Assembly (NCBI RefSeq): GCF_020697055.1
Contig: NZ_JAJFBP010000028.1
Span: 1 to 64,000 of the forward strand
DNA length: 64,000 bases
Direction of reading: 5' to 3'
DNA from: Panacagrimonas sp.
GTDB taxonomy: Bacteria; Pseudomonadota; Gammaproteobacteria; Nevskiales; Nevskiaceae
The position numbers and the translations under genes were made by a program. The notes below the pieces were generated by a model, which made no database searches, was not told the origin of the DNA, and worked only from the letters and a program-made list of their open reading frames with translations. Positions 44,753 through 54,581 of this stretch are shown here, piece after piece. Positions within the stretch are counted from its first letter, which is position 1; each line of letters begins with the position of its first letter.

Positions 44753-45378
44753 TCCGTGCTTCGGCGCGAGGGCCGCGCCCCACGATCGCCGCGCTGCTGT
44801 TGGGTGCGGCGACGTTCGGCGGTCTCGGCGGCTGCATGAGCAAGGCCGTCAACGAATCGGCGAGCGTGCCGGTGGTGCCGCGCGTTGAACTGCAGCGCTA
44901 CATGGGACCGTGGTTCATCGTCGGCGCCATCGGCCTGGGCCTCGAGAAGGGCGCGCACAATGCGGTCGAGACCTACACGCTCAATCCCGACGGCACGATT
45001 GCCACGGTGTTCCAGTACCGCAAGGACGCGTTCGACGGAGAACTCGAAACCAAGGTCACGCGCGCCTGGGTCGTGGACGGCGACAACGCGCAATGGAAGG
45101 TGCGCACGTTCTGGCCGCTCAAACAGCAGTACCTGATCGCACACCTGGAGCCGGATTACTCGGCCGCCATCGTGGCGCGCGAACGGCGCGACTACGTGTG
45201 GATCCTGTCGCGCGATGCGCGCATCGACGAGGGCCGCTACCAGGCCTATCTGCGCAGGATCGAGGCGATGGGCTACGACATGTCGAAGTTCTCGCGCTAC
45301 CCGCAGGACGGCCGGTTCCCGGATCAGGGCCCAAAGATCGCGCGCCCCGAGCGGGCGTCCGCGAGCGCGGCTCGGTGA
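44743..45378 (+). CDS. Blc-type lipocalin, lipoprotein
   Basis: The 211-residue protein starts with GTG inside the previous gene and has a hydrophobic signal ending in GGLGGC, which fits a lipoprotein. The lipocalin core shows RYMGPWFIVG (the GxW motif), YTLNPDGTIATVFQYRK and the closing YVWILSRDARI. Bacterial Blc lipocalins bind fatty acids or lysophospholipids at the outer membrane and are stress- or starvation-induced. The start codon is uncertain because no clear ribosome site precedes it. Confidence 0.87.
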   Translation: MELIRASARGPRPTIAALLLGAATFGGLGGCMSKAVNESASVPVVPRVELQRYMGPWFIVGAIGLGLEKGAHNAVETYTLNPDGTIATVFQYRKDAFDGELETKVTRAWVVDGDNAQWKVRTFWPLKQQYLIAHLEPDYSAAIVARERRDYVWILSRDARIDEGRYQAYLRRIEAMGYDMSKFSRYPQDGRFPDQGPKIARPERASASAAR

Positions 45379-45518
45379 ACGCCATGCATCCGCACCACCC
45401 GGCGCCCGCGCCCGACCCGCAGCCGCCCAAGCCGTATCCCCCGGCGGACACTCCGGACCCGCCGGCGCCGCCGCTGCCGCCACCGGTCGAGCCGCCGCCG
45501 GCACCGCCGCCGATCTGA
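45375..45518 (+). CDS. Tiny proline-rich protein
   Basis: A GTG overlapping the lipocalin stop (GTGA), or an ATG at 45384, opens a frame of 47 or 44 codons. About half are proline (PPKPYPPADTPDPPAPPLPP). The stop/start overlap, used repeatedly in this region, supports translation. The extreme composition could also be chance in a GC-rich frame. No function is known. Confidence 0.4.
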   Translation: MNAMHPHHPAPAPDPQPPKPYPPADTPDPPAPPLPPPVEPPPAPPPI

Positions 45519-45573
45519 GGCCGCGGTGCCGACACGCCCTCGCGGGTTCAACCCTTTTCAACGGAGTACGACG

Positions 45574-46134
45574 ATGACCGCTTCCACCCAGGCAAACGGA
45601 GATCACACGCGGCAGGAGCTGATGACCAGGCTGCGCGACCTGATCCAGCACATCCAGACCGCACAGCTGGTGACGATGGATACCGACGGCGTCATGCGCG
45701 GCCGCCCCATGGCCACGCAGCCGCTCGGCGAGGACGAGGAGTCCGAGCTGTGGTTCTTCACCCGCGAGTACTCGGCCAAGGTCGACAACGTGCTGGCCCA
45801 TCCGGAGGTCTGCGTGACCTACGCCGACCCCGCGAACAACAGCTACGTCTCGGTCTCGGGCAAGGCCGAACTGGTGCGGGATCGCGACAAGATCGAAAAG
45901 CTGTGGCGTCCGGTCCTGAAGGCGTGGTTTCCCGAGGGCGTGGACGATCCGGACCTCGCGCTGCTGCGCGTCGACATCGTCAGCGCCCAGTACTGGGATG
46001 CGACCAGCAGCAAGCTCGTGCAGCTCTTCGGGCTGATCAAGGCGCTGGCCACGGGCCAGAGCGCGGGCGACACCATCGGGGAGAACGAGAAGGTGGAGGT
46101 ACGTCAGCGCATCGGTTCGGACACGGCGACGTAG
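45574..46134 (+). CDS. Pyridoxamine 5'-phosphate oxidase-like FMN protein (general stress protein 26 type)
   Basis: The 186-residue protein has the split-barrel flavin fold with AQLVTMDTDGVMRGRPMATQ, the ELWFFTREYSAKVDNV block and YADPANNSYVSVSGKAEL. It is typical of general stress protein 26-like proteins that bind FMN or FAD. It starts 55 bases after the tiny Pro-rich gene and is probably the last gene of the operon from 44258. A family A repeat follows the stop. Confidence 0.87.
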   Translation: MTASTQANGDHTRQELMTRLRDLIQHIQTAQLVTMDTDGVMRGRPMATQPLGEDEESELWFFTREYSAKVDNVLAHPEVCVTYADPANNSYVSVSGKAELVRDRDKIEKLWRPVLKAWFPEGVDDPDLALLRVDIVSAQYWDATSSKLVQLFGLIKALATGQSAGDTIGENEKVEVRQRIGSDTAT

Positions 46135-46154
46135 CGCGCCGAAGCGGCCGCAGG

Positions 46155-46203
46155 CCCGCGCATCCCGCCGTGGAATGTCGGCTTCGGCGGGATGCGCGTC
46201 AGG
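46155..46203. repeat. Family A palindrome between convergent genes
   Basis: CCGCGCATCCCGCCG and CGGCGGGATGCGCG form the two arms of an inverted pair between the FMN protein gene and the hybrid kinase gene. Confidence 0.6.
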
Positions 46204-46225
46204 CTGCGCCGGCCGATTTTCCGCC

Positions 46226-49111
46226 CTACCGGATCGATGCGCGCGCCGCGGCGCGCTGCGTCAGCTCGCCGGCGATCGCGCCGGCGAGTTCTTCGGGCGA
46301 CACCGGCTTGGCCACGTGCAGCGCGAAGCCCGCATCGAGCGCGCGCTGACGATCCTCGTGCTGGGCGAAGGCCGTCACCGCGATCACCGGCAGGCGGCGG
46401 CCATCTGCTACGCCCAGCTCGTCCTCCAGCGCGCGCAGCCGCAGCAGCGTGGCGAAGCCGTCCTGGACCGGCATCGCCAGATCGCACAACAGCACGTCGA
46501 CGCCGTGATCGGCGCCGCGCGCGCGCAGCCACTGCAACGCGTCGCTGCCGGAGGCGAACGTGGACACCGTGGCGTCCATGCCGGTGAGCAGGGCACCGAG
46601 CGCCTCGCGCGCCTCGGCCTTGTCGTCCACCAGCATCACCTGCACGCCGGACAACGAGGGCAGGGGCGCGGCGCGGCCGTCGCGTGCGCCGGTGTCTTCC
46701 ACGGCGCGCACGTCGCGCACGGCGGACGCATCGGCCGCCAGCGGCAATCGCACCTCGAAACACGCGCCGTGTCCCGGGCCCGCGTTGCTGGCCGACACGG
46801 TGCCGCCCTGCATTTCGGTGAGATGGCGCACCAGCGCCAGCCCCAGGCCGAGCCCTTCCTGGCGGCGCTGGCTGCTGGTGTCCTCGCGCTGGAACCAGTC
46901 GAACAGGTGCGGCAGGAACGCCGCATCGAATCCCTTGCCCTGGTCGCGGACCCGCAGGCGCACCGTGCTGCCTTCGCGCTCGAGCGTCACGCCGACCGTC
47001 GCGCCGGTGGGCGAGAACTTGATCGCGTTGGTGAGCAGGTTCCAGGCGATCTGCTGCAGGCGCTGCGGATCGCCCTGCACGCCGTCGTGCTCGCGCTCGA
47101 GCTGCACGTCGAACGTCACGCCGCGCGCCGTCGCCGTCTCCTGCACCCGCGCGATCGCCGACTCGATGACCGGCGCCAGGCGCACCAGCGACACCGCCAG
47201 CCCCAGTCGTCCGCTGAGGATGCGCGTGGCGTCGAGCAGGTCCTCGATCAGGCGCACCTGCTGGTCGACGCCGCTGCGGATTCCGGTGAGCGCGCGACGC
47301 ATCACCGGCGGCGCCTGGTCTCGCACCTGGGTCTCGAGCACGCTGGTCCAGCTTTGTATCGCGTTCAGCGGCGAGCGCAGCTCGTGCGAGACGATCGACA
47401 GGAACTGGTCGCGCGCCCGTGAGGCGGCTTCCGCGCGCTCGCGCGCCGAACGCTCGCCGGCGAGCAGGCGTTCGCGCTCGTGCTGGGCGCGCTGCCGGGC
47501 GGTCACGTCGTAGACGATCATCAGCACCGACTCGACGGTATGGCTTTCTCCGCGCGCGAACTCGGGAACGAAGCGCGCCTGGAAATGGCGCCGCCGTTCA
47601 TCGTTGCGGCCATCCAGGTGGAATGAGGCCGTGTGCTCGCGCGCCTGGTCGAACGCCTGGCGCACGCCGGCCTCGACCGTCTCGTGCATCGCCGTCGGCA
47701 GATCCAGCTCGGCGCCGCGGCGGCCGATGAAATCGACGGCCTTGATCCCGAGCGCCGCTTCCACCGCCGCGTTGATGTAGCGGTAGCGCAGTTCGCGATC
47801 GAGACGCGCGATGACGTCGGGCGCGTTCTCGACCAGCGTCTTGAACTCGCGGTCGCGCTGGTAGAGCAGGCGTTCGACCTTGGCGCGCTCGGTCACGTCC
47901 TCGACCACCTCGATCCAGCCGCTCACGGCGCCACCGGCGTCGCGTTCGGGCACCAGCCGCGCGCGGATCTGGCGCACGCCGGCCGACTTGAACGGGATCG
48001 CACAGGCGACCGTCACCGGTTCTCCCTGCAGCACGCGCGCGTAGGAGGGCTCCAGCGTCTGCATCGCCGCGTCGCCGATCAGCTCCGCGATCGATCTGCC
48101 CGGCACCGACTCGGCGTCCACGTCGAGCAGGTTGCGGGCGTACGCACGATTGGCGAAGTGGTAGCGGCGTTCTCGCGTGCAGCGCGCGATGCCGATCGGC
48201 AGGGTGTCGTTGAGGGTGCGCAGCTGGCGCTCCTGTTCGACGATGCCGCTGACCAGGTCGCGCTGCTCGCTGATGTCCTCGCAGACGCCGATCACGCGAT
48301 CCACCGCGCCGTCCTCGCCGAACACCGGCACGGCGCGGTCGCGCACCCAGCCCAGGCTGCCGTTGCCGCGCACGATGCGGTACTCGCAGACGAAGTCGTG
48401 GCCCTGCGCGAGATCGGCGAGCGCGGCTTCGACCTGCTCGCGATCCTCGCGATAGACGTGCTCGATCCAGTAGCCGCTGCCGGCATAGAACCCGCGCGCC
48501 GGCAGATCCCACAGCCGCTCGCAGGCCGGGCTGATGTAGAGCCGGCGCATGCGCCGCCAGTCGAGGATCCAGTAGACGTCGCCGAGTGTCTCGACCAGGT
48601 GGCGGAATCGCTCGGCGTTGGCGCGCAGCTCGTCCTCGGCCGGCGCGCCGTCGGCGCGCCCGACGGAGTCGGCGGGTTCGGTTCCCACGCGCGCACGTCG
48701 TTCGACCCACAGGCTGAGCAGGCCGCACACGGTGCCGTCGGGATCGCGCAGCGGCAGGCGCGTGACGTGCCAGTGGTGCGCGTAGCCGGCCGCGACGAAC
48801 CGTTCCTCGCGAACGCTGGCCTCGCCACGCGACATCACGTCGCGATCGTGCGATTCGGCGCGATGGCCGTCGGCGTTCGGGCACAGCTCGGTGAGCCGGT
48901 ATCCGCTCACTGGCGGCCCGCCGAACAGATCGAGCGCGCGCAGCGCCGCGTCGTTGGCGTAGACGAAGCGACCGTCGAGATCGACGCAGGTGACCGGCTC
49001 GGACATCGGGCCGGCGATCGTGGCAAGGCTGTCGCCTCCCGCATGCCAGGCCTGCAGCAAGGCGCCGCTCACGTGCAGGGGGCCGTGGGCGCTGGGCGGG
49101 CGGGAGGGCAT
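46226..49111 (-). CDS. Hybrid sensor histidine kinase with four PAS domains and a receiver
   Basis: The 961-residue soluble-looking kinase has no obvious membrane helix. It has about four PAS-type domains: near 30-150, 165-285 (VYWILDWRRMRRLYISPACERLW), 295-405 and 415-535 (PDVIARLDRELRYRYINAAVEAALG). A HisKA phosphoacceptor follows (SHELRSPLNAIQ near 565), then an ATPase domain (NLLTNAIKFSPTG, GLGLGLALVRHL) and a C-terminal receiver with phospho-Asp in LCDLAMP. It is the last gene of a minus-strand run (YqjD-like, YqjE-like, 147-aa protein, AsmA). The signal is unknown. It could phosphorylate the NtrC-type regulator encoded 3.5 kb to the right. Confidence 0.93.
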   Translation of the reverse strand: MPSRPPSAHGPLHVSGALLQAWHAGGDSLATIAGPMSEPVTCVDLDGRFVYANDAALRALDLFGGPPVSGYRLTELCPNADGHRAESHDRDVMSRGEASVREERFVAAGYAHHWHVTRLPLRDPDGTVCGLLSLWVERRARVGTEPADSVGRADGAPAEDELRANAERFRHLVETLGDVYWILDWRRMRRLYISPACERLWDLPARGFYAGSGYWIEHVYREDREQVEAALADLAQGHDFVCEYRIVRGNGSLGWVRDRAVPVFGEDGAVDRVIGVCEDISEQRDLVSGIVEQERQLRTLNDTLPIGIARCTRERRYHFANRAYARNLLDVDAESVPGRSIAELIGDAAMQTLEPSYARVLQGEPVTVACAIPFKSAGVRQIRARLVPERDAGGAVSGWIEVVEDVTERAKVERLLYQRDREFKTLVENAPDVIARLDRELRYRYINAAVEAALGIKAVDFIGRRGAELDLPTAMHETVEAGVRQAFDQAREHTASFHLDGRNDERRRHFQARFVPEFARGESHTVESVLMIVYDVTARQRAQHERERLLAGERSARERAEAASRARDQFLSIVSHELRSPLNAIQSWTSVLETQVRDQAPPVMRRALTGIRSGVDQQVRLIEDLLDATRILSGRLGLAVSLVRLAPVIESAIARVQETATARGVTFDVQLEREHDGVQGDPQRLQQIAWNLLTNAIKFSPTGATVGVTLEREGSTVRLRVRDQGKGFDAAFLPHLFDWFQREDTSSQRRQEGLGLGLALVRHLTEMQGGTVSASNAGPGHGACFEVRLPLAADASAVRDVRAVEDTGARDGRAAPLPSLSGVQVMLVDDKAEAREALGALLTGMDATVSTFASGSDALQWLRARGADHGVDVLLCDLAMPVQDGFATLLRLRALEDELGVADGRRLPVIAVTAFAQHEDRQRALDAGFALHVAKPVSPEELAGAIAGELTQRAAARASIR

Positions 49112-49127
49112 GCCGGATGCGTTCCCG

Positions 49128-51095
49128 TCACGGTTTGCCGACAGCCGCCGCCGGTGCGCGTGCGCTGCGCTCGGCCGCGCTCACCAGCGCGTCGCAGTCG
49201 GCGTTCTTGCCCGGCCCGGTCTCGATCAGCGGCAGCAGCGCGGCGATCGGATTGACGAGCGCGCCGAGCACCGCCGCGATGCCGCCCTTGATCAGCAGCG
49301 AGCGGTCGGGACGAATCTGCGGGTTCTTCAGCGTGCCGCGCACGTGCAGCGGCGAGCGCAGCGTCAGCGGGCTGAAATCCTTGGGCAGCGGATACACCGT
49401 CAAGTCCAGCGACTCCTTTCCCATGTCGATCTGGCCTTCGACATGGATGTTGGTATCGGTGGTGTCGACGACGAAGGCGCGCGGTTTGAACACGCCGTCC
49501 TTCGCTTCGAGGTCCAGTACCGCGCAGCGTACCCGTACCGTCCTGTCGCCGCGCACCATGAAACCGATGGCCTCGGCGGCGTCGAGTCCCGCGCCCTCGA
49601 GCAGCAGGTTGCTGAACTGTCCTCCACGCATCGCCACGCCCAGTTCGCCGTCGGCGTTGCCGAGCAGCTCGGCGGTGGACTTGCCGCGGCTCTTCATCAC
49701 CGCGCGTCCGCCGATCAGGCCGGTGCTCTTGTCGACCAGCTGGTTGGCCGGCAGCAGCCTGCCCAGATCCACGCGCGAGAAATTGGTGCGCAGGTCCAGG
49801 CCGATCGCGGGCTCACGGGCGTCGAGCACGAGGTTGGATTCGATGCGGCCGCCGGCGACGCCGAAGTCGATCGGCTCGAGCTTGAGCAGTCCGTGATCGA
49901 GCGTCAGGTGCGTGCGCAGATTGTCGAGCGGCATCTTCTCGTGCTTGATGCTCAGCGCGTGGAATTCGACGTCCGCGTCCATCGAGCGCAGCTGCGGAAG
50001 ATTGACCGGCTTGTCCGGCAGCAGGTGCGGATCGGCCTGCTCGCGCGCCGCTTTGACCTCCTGTTGCGGCGAGGCGGTCTCGCCCGGGCCGGTTTCCGGC
50101 GTGGCGCCGACCATGCCCGCGAGATCGTCGAGGTCGAGCTGCTTGGACTTCAGCTTGGCCACCAGGTTCGGCCGATCGTTGGCGTAGGTGGCGGTGAGCG
50201 TGCCGGACAGATCGCTGTCGCCGACGTGACCGTCGAACGCCTGGAACGTCCACTTCGGTCCTTCGTGGATCAGCAGGCCCGCGACGCGATAGGGCGGCGT
50301 CTCGGGCAGCACCAGGCCGGTCAGCGGATGCAGCGCCGCGAGCGTGTCGCCCTGCACGTCGAGCTGCACGCGCGCCGCGGTGAACGCCTGCAGGCCGGTG
50401 ACCGTGCCTTCGAACTTCGCGCGCGTCTTGCCGGCGCGCACGCGTGCGTCGAACGGATAGGGCGTCTGCGTGTCGGCCAGGCTCAGCACCGGGCCGCTCT
50501 TCGCATCGGCTTCGAAATCCAGTCCGCGCAATGTGCCGGTGGCGGCGAGCACCAGGCTGCGTTCGATCTGCCTGCCTTCACGCGTCGAGATGTCGACCTC
50601 GATGTCGGTGCGCTCCGCCGGATCGAAATAGGTGATCTTGCCGCGATCGATGCGCACCCGGCCGATCTCCGGAGCCGCCTTGTCCTGGCCTTTTTCCTTC
50701 TCGTCGGGCCTGGGCGTGGCGATCCGCCAATTGCCGCCCTCGGGCGAGTTCTGCAGGTCGATGCGCGGTGCGGTGAGCGCGATGCTCGGCAGGCGCAGGC
50801 GACCCGCGATCAGCTCACGCAGGTCGATCGTGATGTCGGCGCGCTCGGCGCCGAGCATGTCCTGGGTCCGCGCCCAGGGCGCGTTGCCCAGGTGCACGTC
50901 GTCGAGCGTGACCCGCGGCGTCCATCCGAGATCGACATCCAGGTCTCCGCCGATCACGAAGCGCCGGCCGGTCTGCTGCTCGACCCGTTTCTCGATCGGG
51001 CGCTTGAACCAGTTCCAGTCCCACAGCAGCACCAGCGCGACGAGGGCAACCCCTATCGCGAGCGCGATGCCGCGACGGGTCGTGATGCGGGGCAT
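49128..51095 (-). CDS. AsmA-family protein
   Basis: The 655-residue protein has one N-terminal membrane anchor (IALAIGVALVALVLLWDW, residues about 9-26). A long beta-rich periplasmic body follows, with the AsmA N-terminal pattern RRFVIGGDLDVDLGWTPRVTLDDVHLGN and a C-terminal AsmA block (MRGGQFSNLLLEGAGLD, LRGTL-like LHVRGTLKNPQ). AsmA-like proteins are thought to move phospholipids between membranes. It lies 16 bases before the hybrid kinase gene. The start at 51095 gives the anchor directly after the first residues. Confidence 0.9.
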   Translation of the reverse strand: MPRITTRRGIALAIGVALVALVLLWDWNWFKRPIEKRVEQQTGRRFVIGGDLDVDLGWTPRVTLDDVHLGNAPWARTQDMLGAERADITIDLRELIAGRLRLPSIALTAPRIDLQNSPEGGNWRIATPRPDEKEKGQDKAAPEIGRVRIDRGKITYFDPAERTDIEVDISTREGRQIERSLVLAATGTLRGLDFEADAKSGPVLSLADTQTPYPFDARVRAGKTRAKFEGTVTGLQAFTAARVQLDVQGDTLAALHPLTGLVLPETPPYRVAGLLIHEGPKWTFQAFDGHVGDSDLSGTLTATYANDRPNLVAKLKSKQLDLDDLAGMVGATPETGPGETASPQQEVKAAREQADPHLLPDKPVNLPQLRSMDADVEFHALSIKHEKMPLDNLRTHLTLDHGLLKLEPIDFGVAGGRIESNLVLDAREPAIGLDLRTNFSRVDLGRLLPANQLVDKSTGLIGGRAVMKSRGKSTAELLGNADGELGVAMRGGQFSNLLLEGAGLDAAEAIGFMVRGDRTVRVRCAVLDLEAKDGVFKPRAFVVDTTDTNIHVEGQIDMGKESLDLTVYPLPKDFSPLTLRSPLHVRGTLKNPQIRPDRSLLIKGGIAAVLGALVNPIAALLPLIETGPGKNADCDALVSAAERSARAPAAAVGKP

Positions 51096-51148
51096 GTGGA
51101 CCGGGTTCGTCCGCGTTGCACCTCCGGGCGGGGCGCGGCGGAGCGGTC

Positions 51149-51592
51149 TCAAAGGCCACCGGAACGCGCCGCCTCGGGCGGTGCGATCGGGTGGATGCGG
51201 ACGGATGCGGCGGCGGGACCCACGACCACCGGGCGGTCGGCGCGGGCGAGTTCGCGGCGCACCGGGTGCGAAAACCAGCGCTCCGCGATCACCAGCGACA
51301 GTCCCGCAAGCAGCAACGCCGGAGGCCGGCGTCCGGTGCGCACGCTGACCGTGAGCGCGGCGACACCGCCGATCAGCGCAAGCCAGCGCAGCGAGCGGCG
51401 CATGATCACGAGCGAGCCCTGCGCGACCTCGAAGGTCTCCGCCAGGTCGCGCGCGATGCCGGCGACACGCACCAGGTCCTGGCGATCGTCGCGCAGCTTG
51501 CCGAGCAGTTCGCGGCGTCGGGAAGTGTCGTCGTCGAGCGCGGTTCCCGGCGACGACGCGACCGGTTGCGCCGAGGGCGGTGCGAACGTCAC
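51149..51592 (-). CDS. Small protein with central hydrophobic segments (third gene of the yqjD/yqjE group)
   Basis: The 147-residue protein starts with GTG overlapping the stop of the YqjE-like gene (GTGA). A polar helical region (RRRELLGKLRDDRQDLVRV) precedes two hydrophobic segments (LALIGGVAALTVSV and ALLLAGLSLVI). The position after yqjD and yqjE matches yqjK-like genes, though similarity is low and I do not assign it. It is probably membrane-bound. Confidence 0.65.
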   Translation of the reverse strand: MTFAPPSAQPVASSPGTALDDDTSRRRELLGKLRDDRQDLVRVAGIARDLAETFEVAQGSLVIMRRSLRWLALIGGVAALTVSVRTGRRPPALLLAGLSLVIAERWFSHPVRRELARADRPVVVGPAAASVRIHPIAPPEAARSGGL

Positions 51593-51963
51593 AGCGCCTT
51601 CTCCAGCGCGCGGCGATCCTTGTCGAGCTCCTCGATGCTGGTCGCGAAGATCGGCGCCGGACGCTGCTTGCGCGCGGTGAAGGCGCGATACGCCATCCAG
51701 GTTCCGATCGCCGCGAGCAGCACCAGCGCGACCATCGCGTGCGTGCGCCACGGCGTGTCCCAGACCAGGGCCAGCACCACGAGCGCGGCGAACTGCAGCG
51801 TCAGCAGCCCGGCGAACGCGGTCAGGACCAGGTACGCGAGCAGGCCGCCGAGTCGCTCGGTCTCGTCGCCGACCTCGCTCTGCAACAGCTTCAGGCGATT
51901 CTGCGCGGCGTCGATGAAGCCGTCGGCGATGCTGCGCAAGGTGTCGGTGAGATCGCGCTTCAT
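51589..51963 (-). CDS. YqjE-like/phage holin superfamily III membrane protein
   Basis: The 124-residue protein has an amphipathic N-terminus (LRSIADGFIDAAQNRLKLLQSE), two membrane helices (LLAYLVLTAFAGLLTLQFAALVVLALVW and MVALVLLAAIGTWMAY) and a charged tail. This matches YqjE/Phage_holin_3_6 proteins, usually encoded next to YqjD-type proteins. The ATG at 51963 lacks a clear ribosome site; an upstream in-frame GTG is possible. Inner membrane, function unknown. Confidence 0.82.
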   Translation of the reverse strand: MKRDLTDTLRSIADGFIDAAQNRLKLLQSEVGDETERLGGLLAYLVLTAFAGLLTLQFAALVVLALVWDTPWRTHAMVALVLLAAIGTWMAYRAFTARKQRPAPIFATSIEELDKDRRALEKAL

Positions 51964-52024
51964 GGCGGGGTCGGGTCGGGACGTCGGCAGCGTGGCTTCC
52001 ACGTCGAGCAGCTCGCGCTTTGGT

Positions 52025-52465
52025 TCAATGCCGCTTGGAAGACCTGGACGACGGCTTGGCTTCGCCGCCACTGCGCATCAGGCTGCTCGCGGCCAGGCCC
52101 AGCGCCACGCCCGCGACCGCGCCCGCCGCGATCGACTGCCAGGGGTTTTCGTGAACATAGGTGTCGGTGCGCTGCGCCATTTCACGCCCGCGATCCATCG
52201 CATCGGCCTGCAATCGCTTGATCGTGGTGGTGGCGGTGTCCAGGCTCTGGCGCAGCTGATCGCGCACCTGCGAAATACTTTCGCCGGACACGCTGCTGGT
52301 GAGCTGCATCAGTTCCTGCGCGTGACCGACGAGCGTCTGCAGGTCGCCGATGAAGCGGTTACGGATGCTGCCGCCCGAATCGGCCTGCCCGCGCTCTGGT
52401 GGGATGGCCGACGAGGCGGCGCCAAAAATCGGATTCTCGGCGCTAGCCGCTCGTTCCTCTCTCAC
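52025..52465 (-). CDS. DUF883 (YqjD/ElaB-like) membrane-anchored ribosome-binding-type protein
   Basis: The 146-residue protein has a helical body (GDLQTLVGHAQELMQL, VRDQLRQSLDTATTTIKRL). It ends in the DUF883 motif: HENPWQSIAAGAVAGVALGLAASSLM, a C-terminal tail anchor with glycine-zipper pattern. In E. coli YqjD binds ribosomes at the inner membrane in stationary phase. The GTG at 52465 has GGAG seven bases upstream, better than other starts. A sigma-54-like element lies 57 bases upstream. It heads the run yqjD-yqjE-147 aa-AsmA-kinase. Confidence 0.87.
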   Translation of the reverse strand: MREERAASAENPIFGAASSAIPPERGQADSGGSIRNRFIGDLQTLVGHAQELMQLTSSVSGESISQVRDQLRQSLDTATTTIKRLQADAMDRGREMAQRTDTYVHENPWQSIAAGAVAGVALGLAASSLMRSGGEAKPSSRSSKRH

Positions 52466-52522
52466 GTTCGTTCTCCTCAAGGTGTGCAGGGCCGCGCCGT
52501 TCGCGGCCCTGGCCACCGGTTC

Positions 52523-52536
52523 GCAGAACTTGTGCC
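52523..52536 (-). promoter_or_regulatory. Candidate sigma-54 promoter (yqjD-like operon)
   Basis: On the minus strand it reads GGCACAAGTTCTGC, an exact GGCAC and TGC with ten bases between GG and GC. It lies between the activator gene and the DUF883 gene. Confidence 0.5.
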
Positions 52537-52577
52537 CGTCAGGCGCGGCTCGAGGCGGCAGAAAAATCCGAGGCCGA

Positions 52578-53984
<1,407 letters not shown>

Positions 53985-54096
53985 GACCGCACTCCCAGGT
54001 CGCCGATGGCGAGCCGCGTTTTGCAGGGGGATGGAGCGGGCCCGATGCGGAACGCGTCCTGGCGCTCCGAGGCTCCCGAGTGCAAGGCCTTGTCCG

Positions 54097-54110
54097 GGCA
54101 GAGGACTTGC
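54097..54110 (+). promoter_or_regulatory. Candidate sigma-54 promoter (DUF1328 gene)
   Basis: GGCAGAGGACTTGC has GGCA, an exact TTGC and ten bases between GG and GC. It lies 67 bases before the ATG. Confidence 0.4.
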
Positions 54111-54176
54111 GATGGGCACGAAAGCTGAGAAGCGGTAATCGTCCCGTTACGGACCCTGAACTTTCCGGAGGTTCCC

Positions 54177-54350
54177 ATGTTGAGGTATGCGGTCATCTTT
54201 TTCGTCATCGCTCTGATTGCGGCGGTATTCGGTTTCGGTGGCATCGCAGGTGCCGCGACCGAGATCGCTCGCATCCTGTTCGTCGTCTTCATCGTGCTGT
54301 TCCTGGTCTCACTGATCTTTGGCCGGGGGCGTGGCGGAAACGCGATATGA
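54177..54350 (+). CDS. DUF1328 (YtjA-like) small membrane protein
   Basis: The 57-codon gene encodes two short membrane helices ([17 protein letters not shown] and [17 protein letters not shown]) joined by [11 protein letters not shown], the DUF1328 pattern. It is preceded five bases upstream by GGAGG. Family members are small stress-associated inner membrane proteins of unknown role. It lies divergently from the NtrC-family regulator and ends at a good terminator, so it is monocistronic. Confidence 0.9.
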   Translation: MLRYAVIFFVIALIAAVFGFGGIAGAATEIARILFVVFIVLFLVSLIFGRGRGGNAI

Positions 54351-54377
54351 CGTAACGCAACGGGTGTTTTGATCTGG

Positions 54378-54404
54378 ACGACCCCGGCACTCCCGGGGTC
54401 GTTT
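54378..54404 (+). terminator. Terminator after the DUF1328 gene
   Basis: A ten-base perfect stem (54378-54387 with 54393-54402) and a five-base loop end in a short T-run. A second perfect 8-base stem lies at 54424-54431/54439-54446. The rest of the gap to 54581 shows nothing recognisable. Confidence 0.75.
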
Positions 54405-54581
54405 CGCGTCTGCACCCCGCACGGCATGGCAACGGGTGTGCCATGCGTCATATCCAGCGAAAACGCGCTGTCCGCGGTCCCGCCGGGCGACGGGTCCGTG
54501 CAGTCTGCAATGAGAACGAGGCGAAAAGGGAAAGTTGCAACGAGCCCGCGAGCGGCCGTTCGGGCCGGAACAACGATCGGC

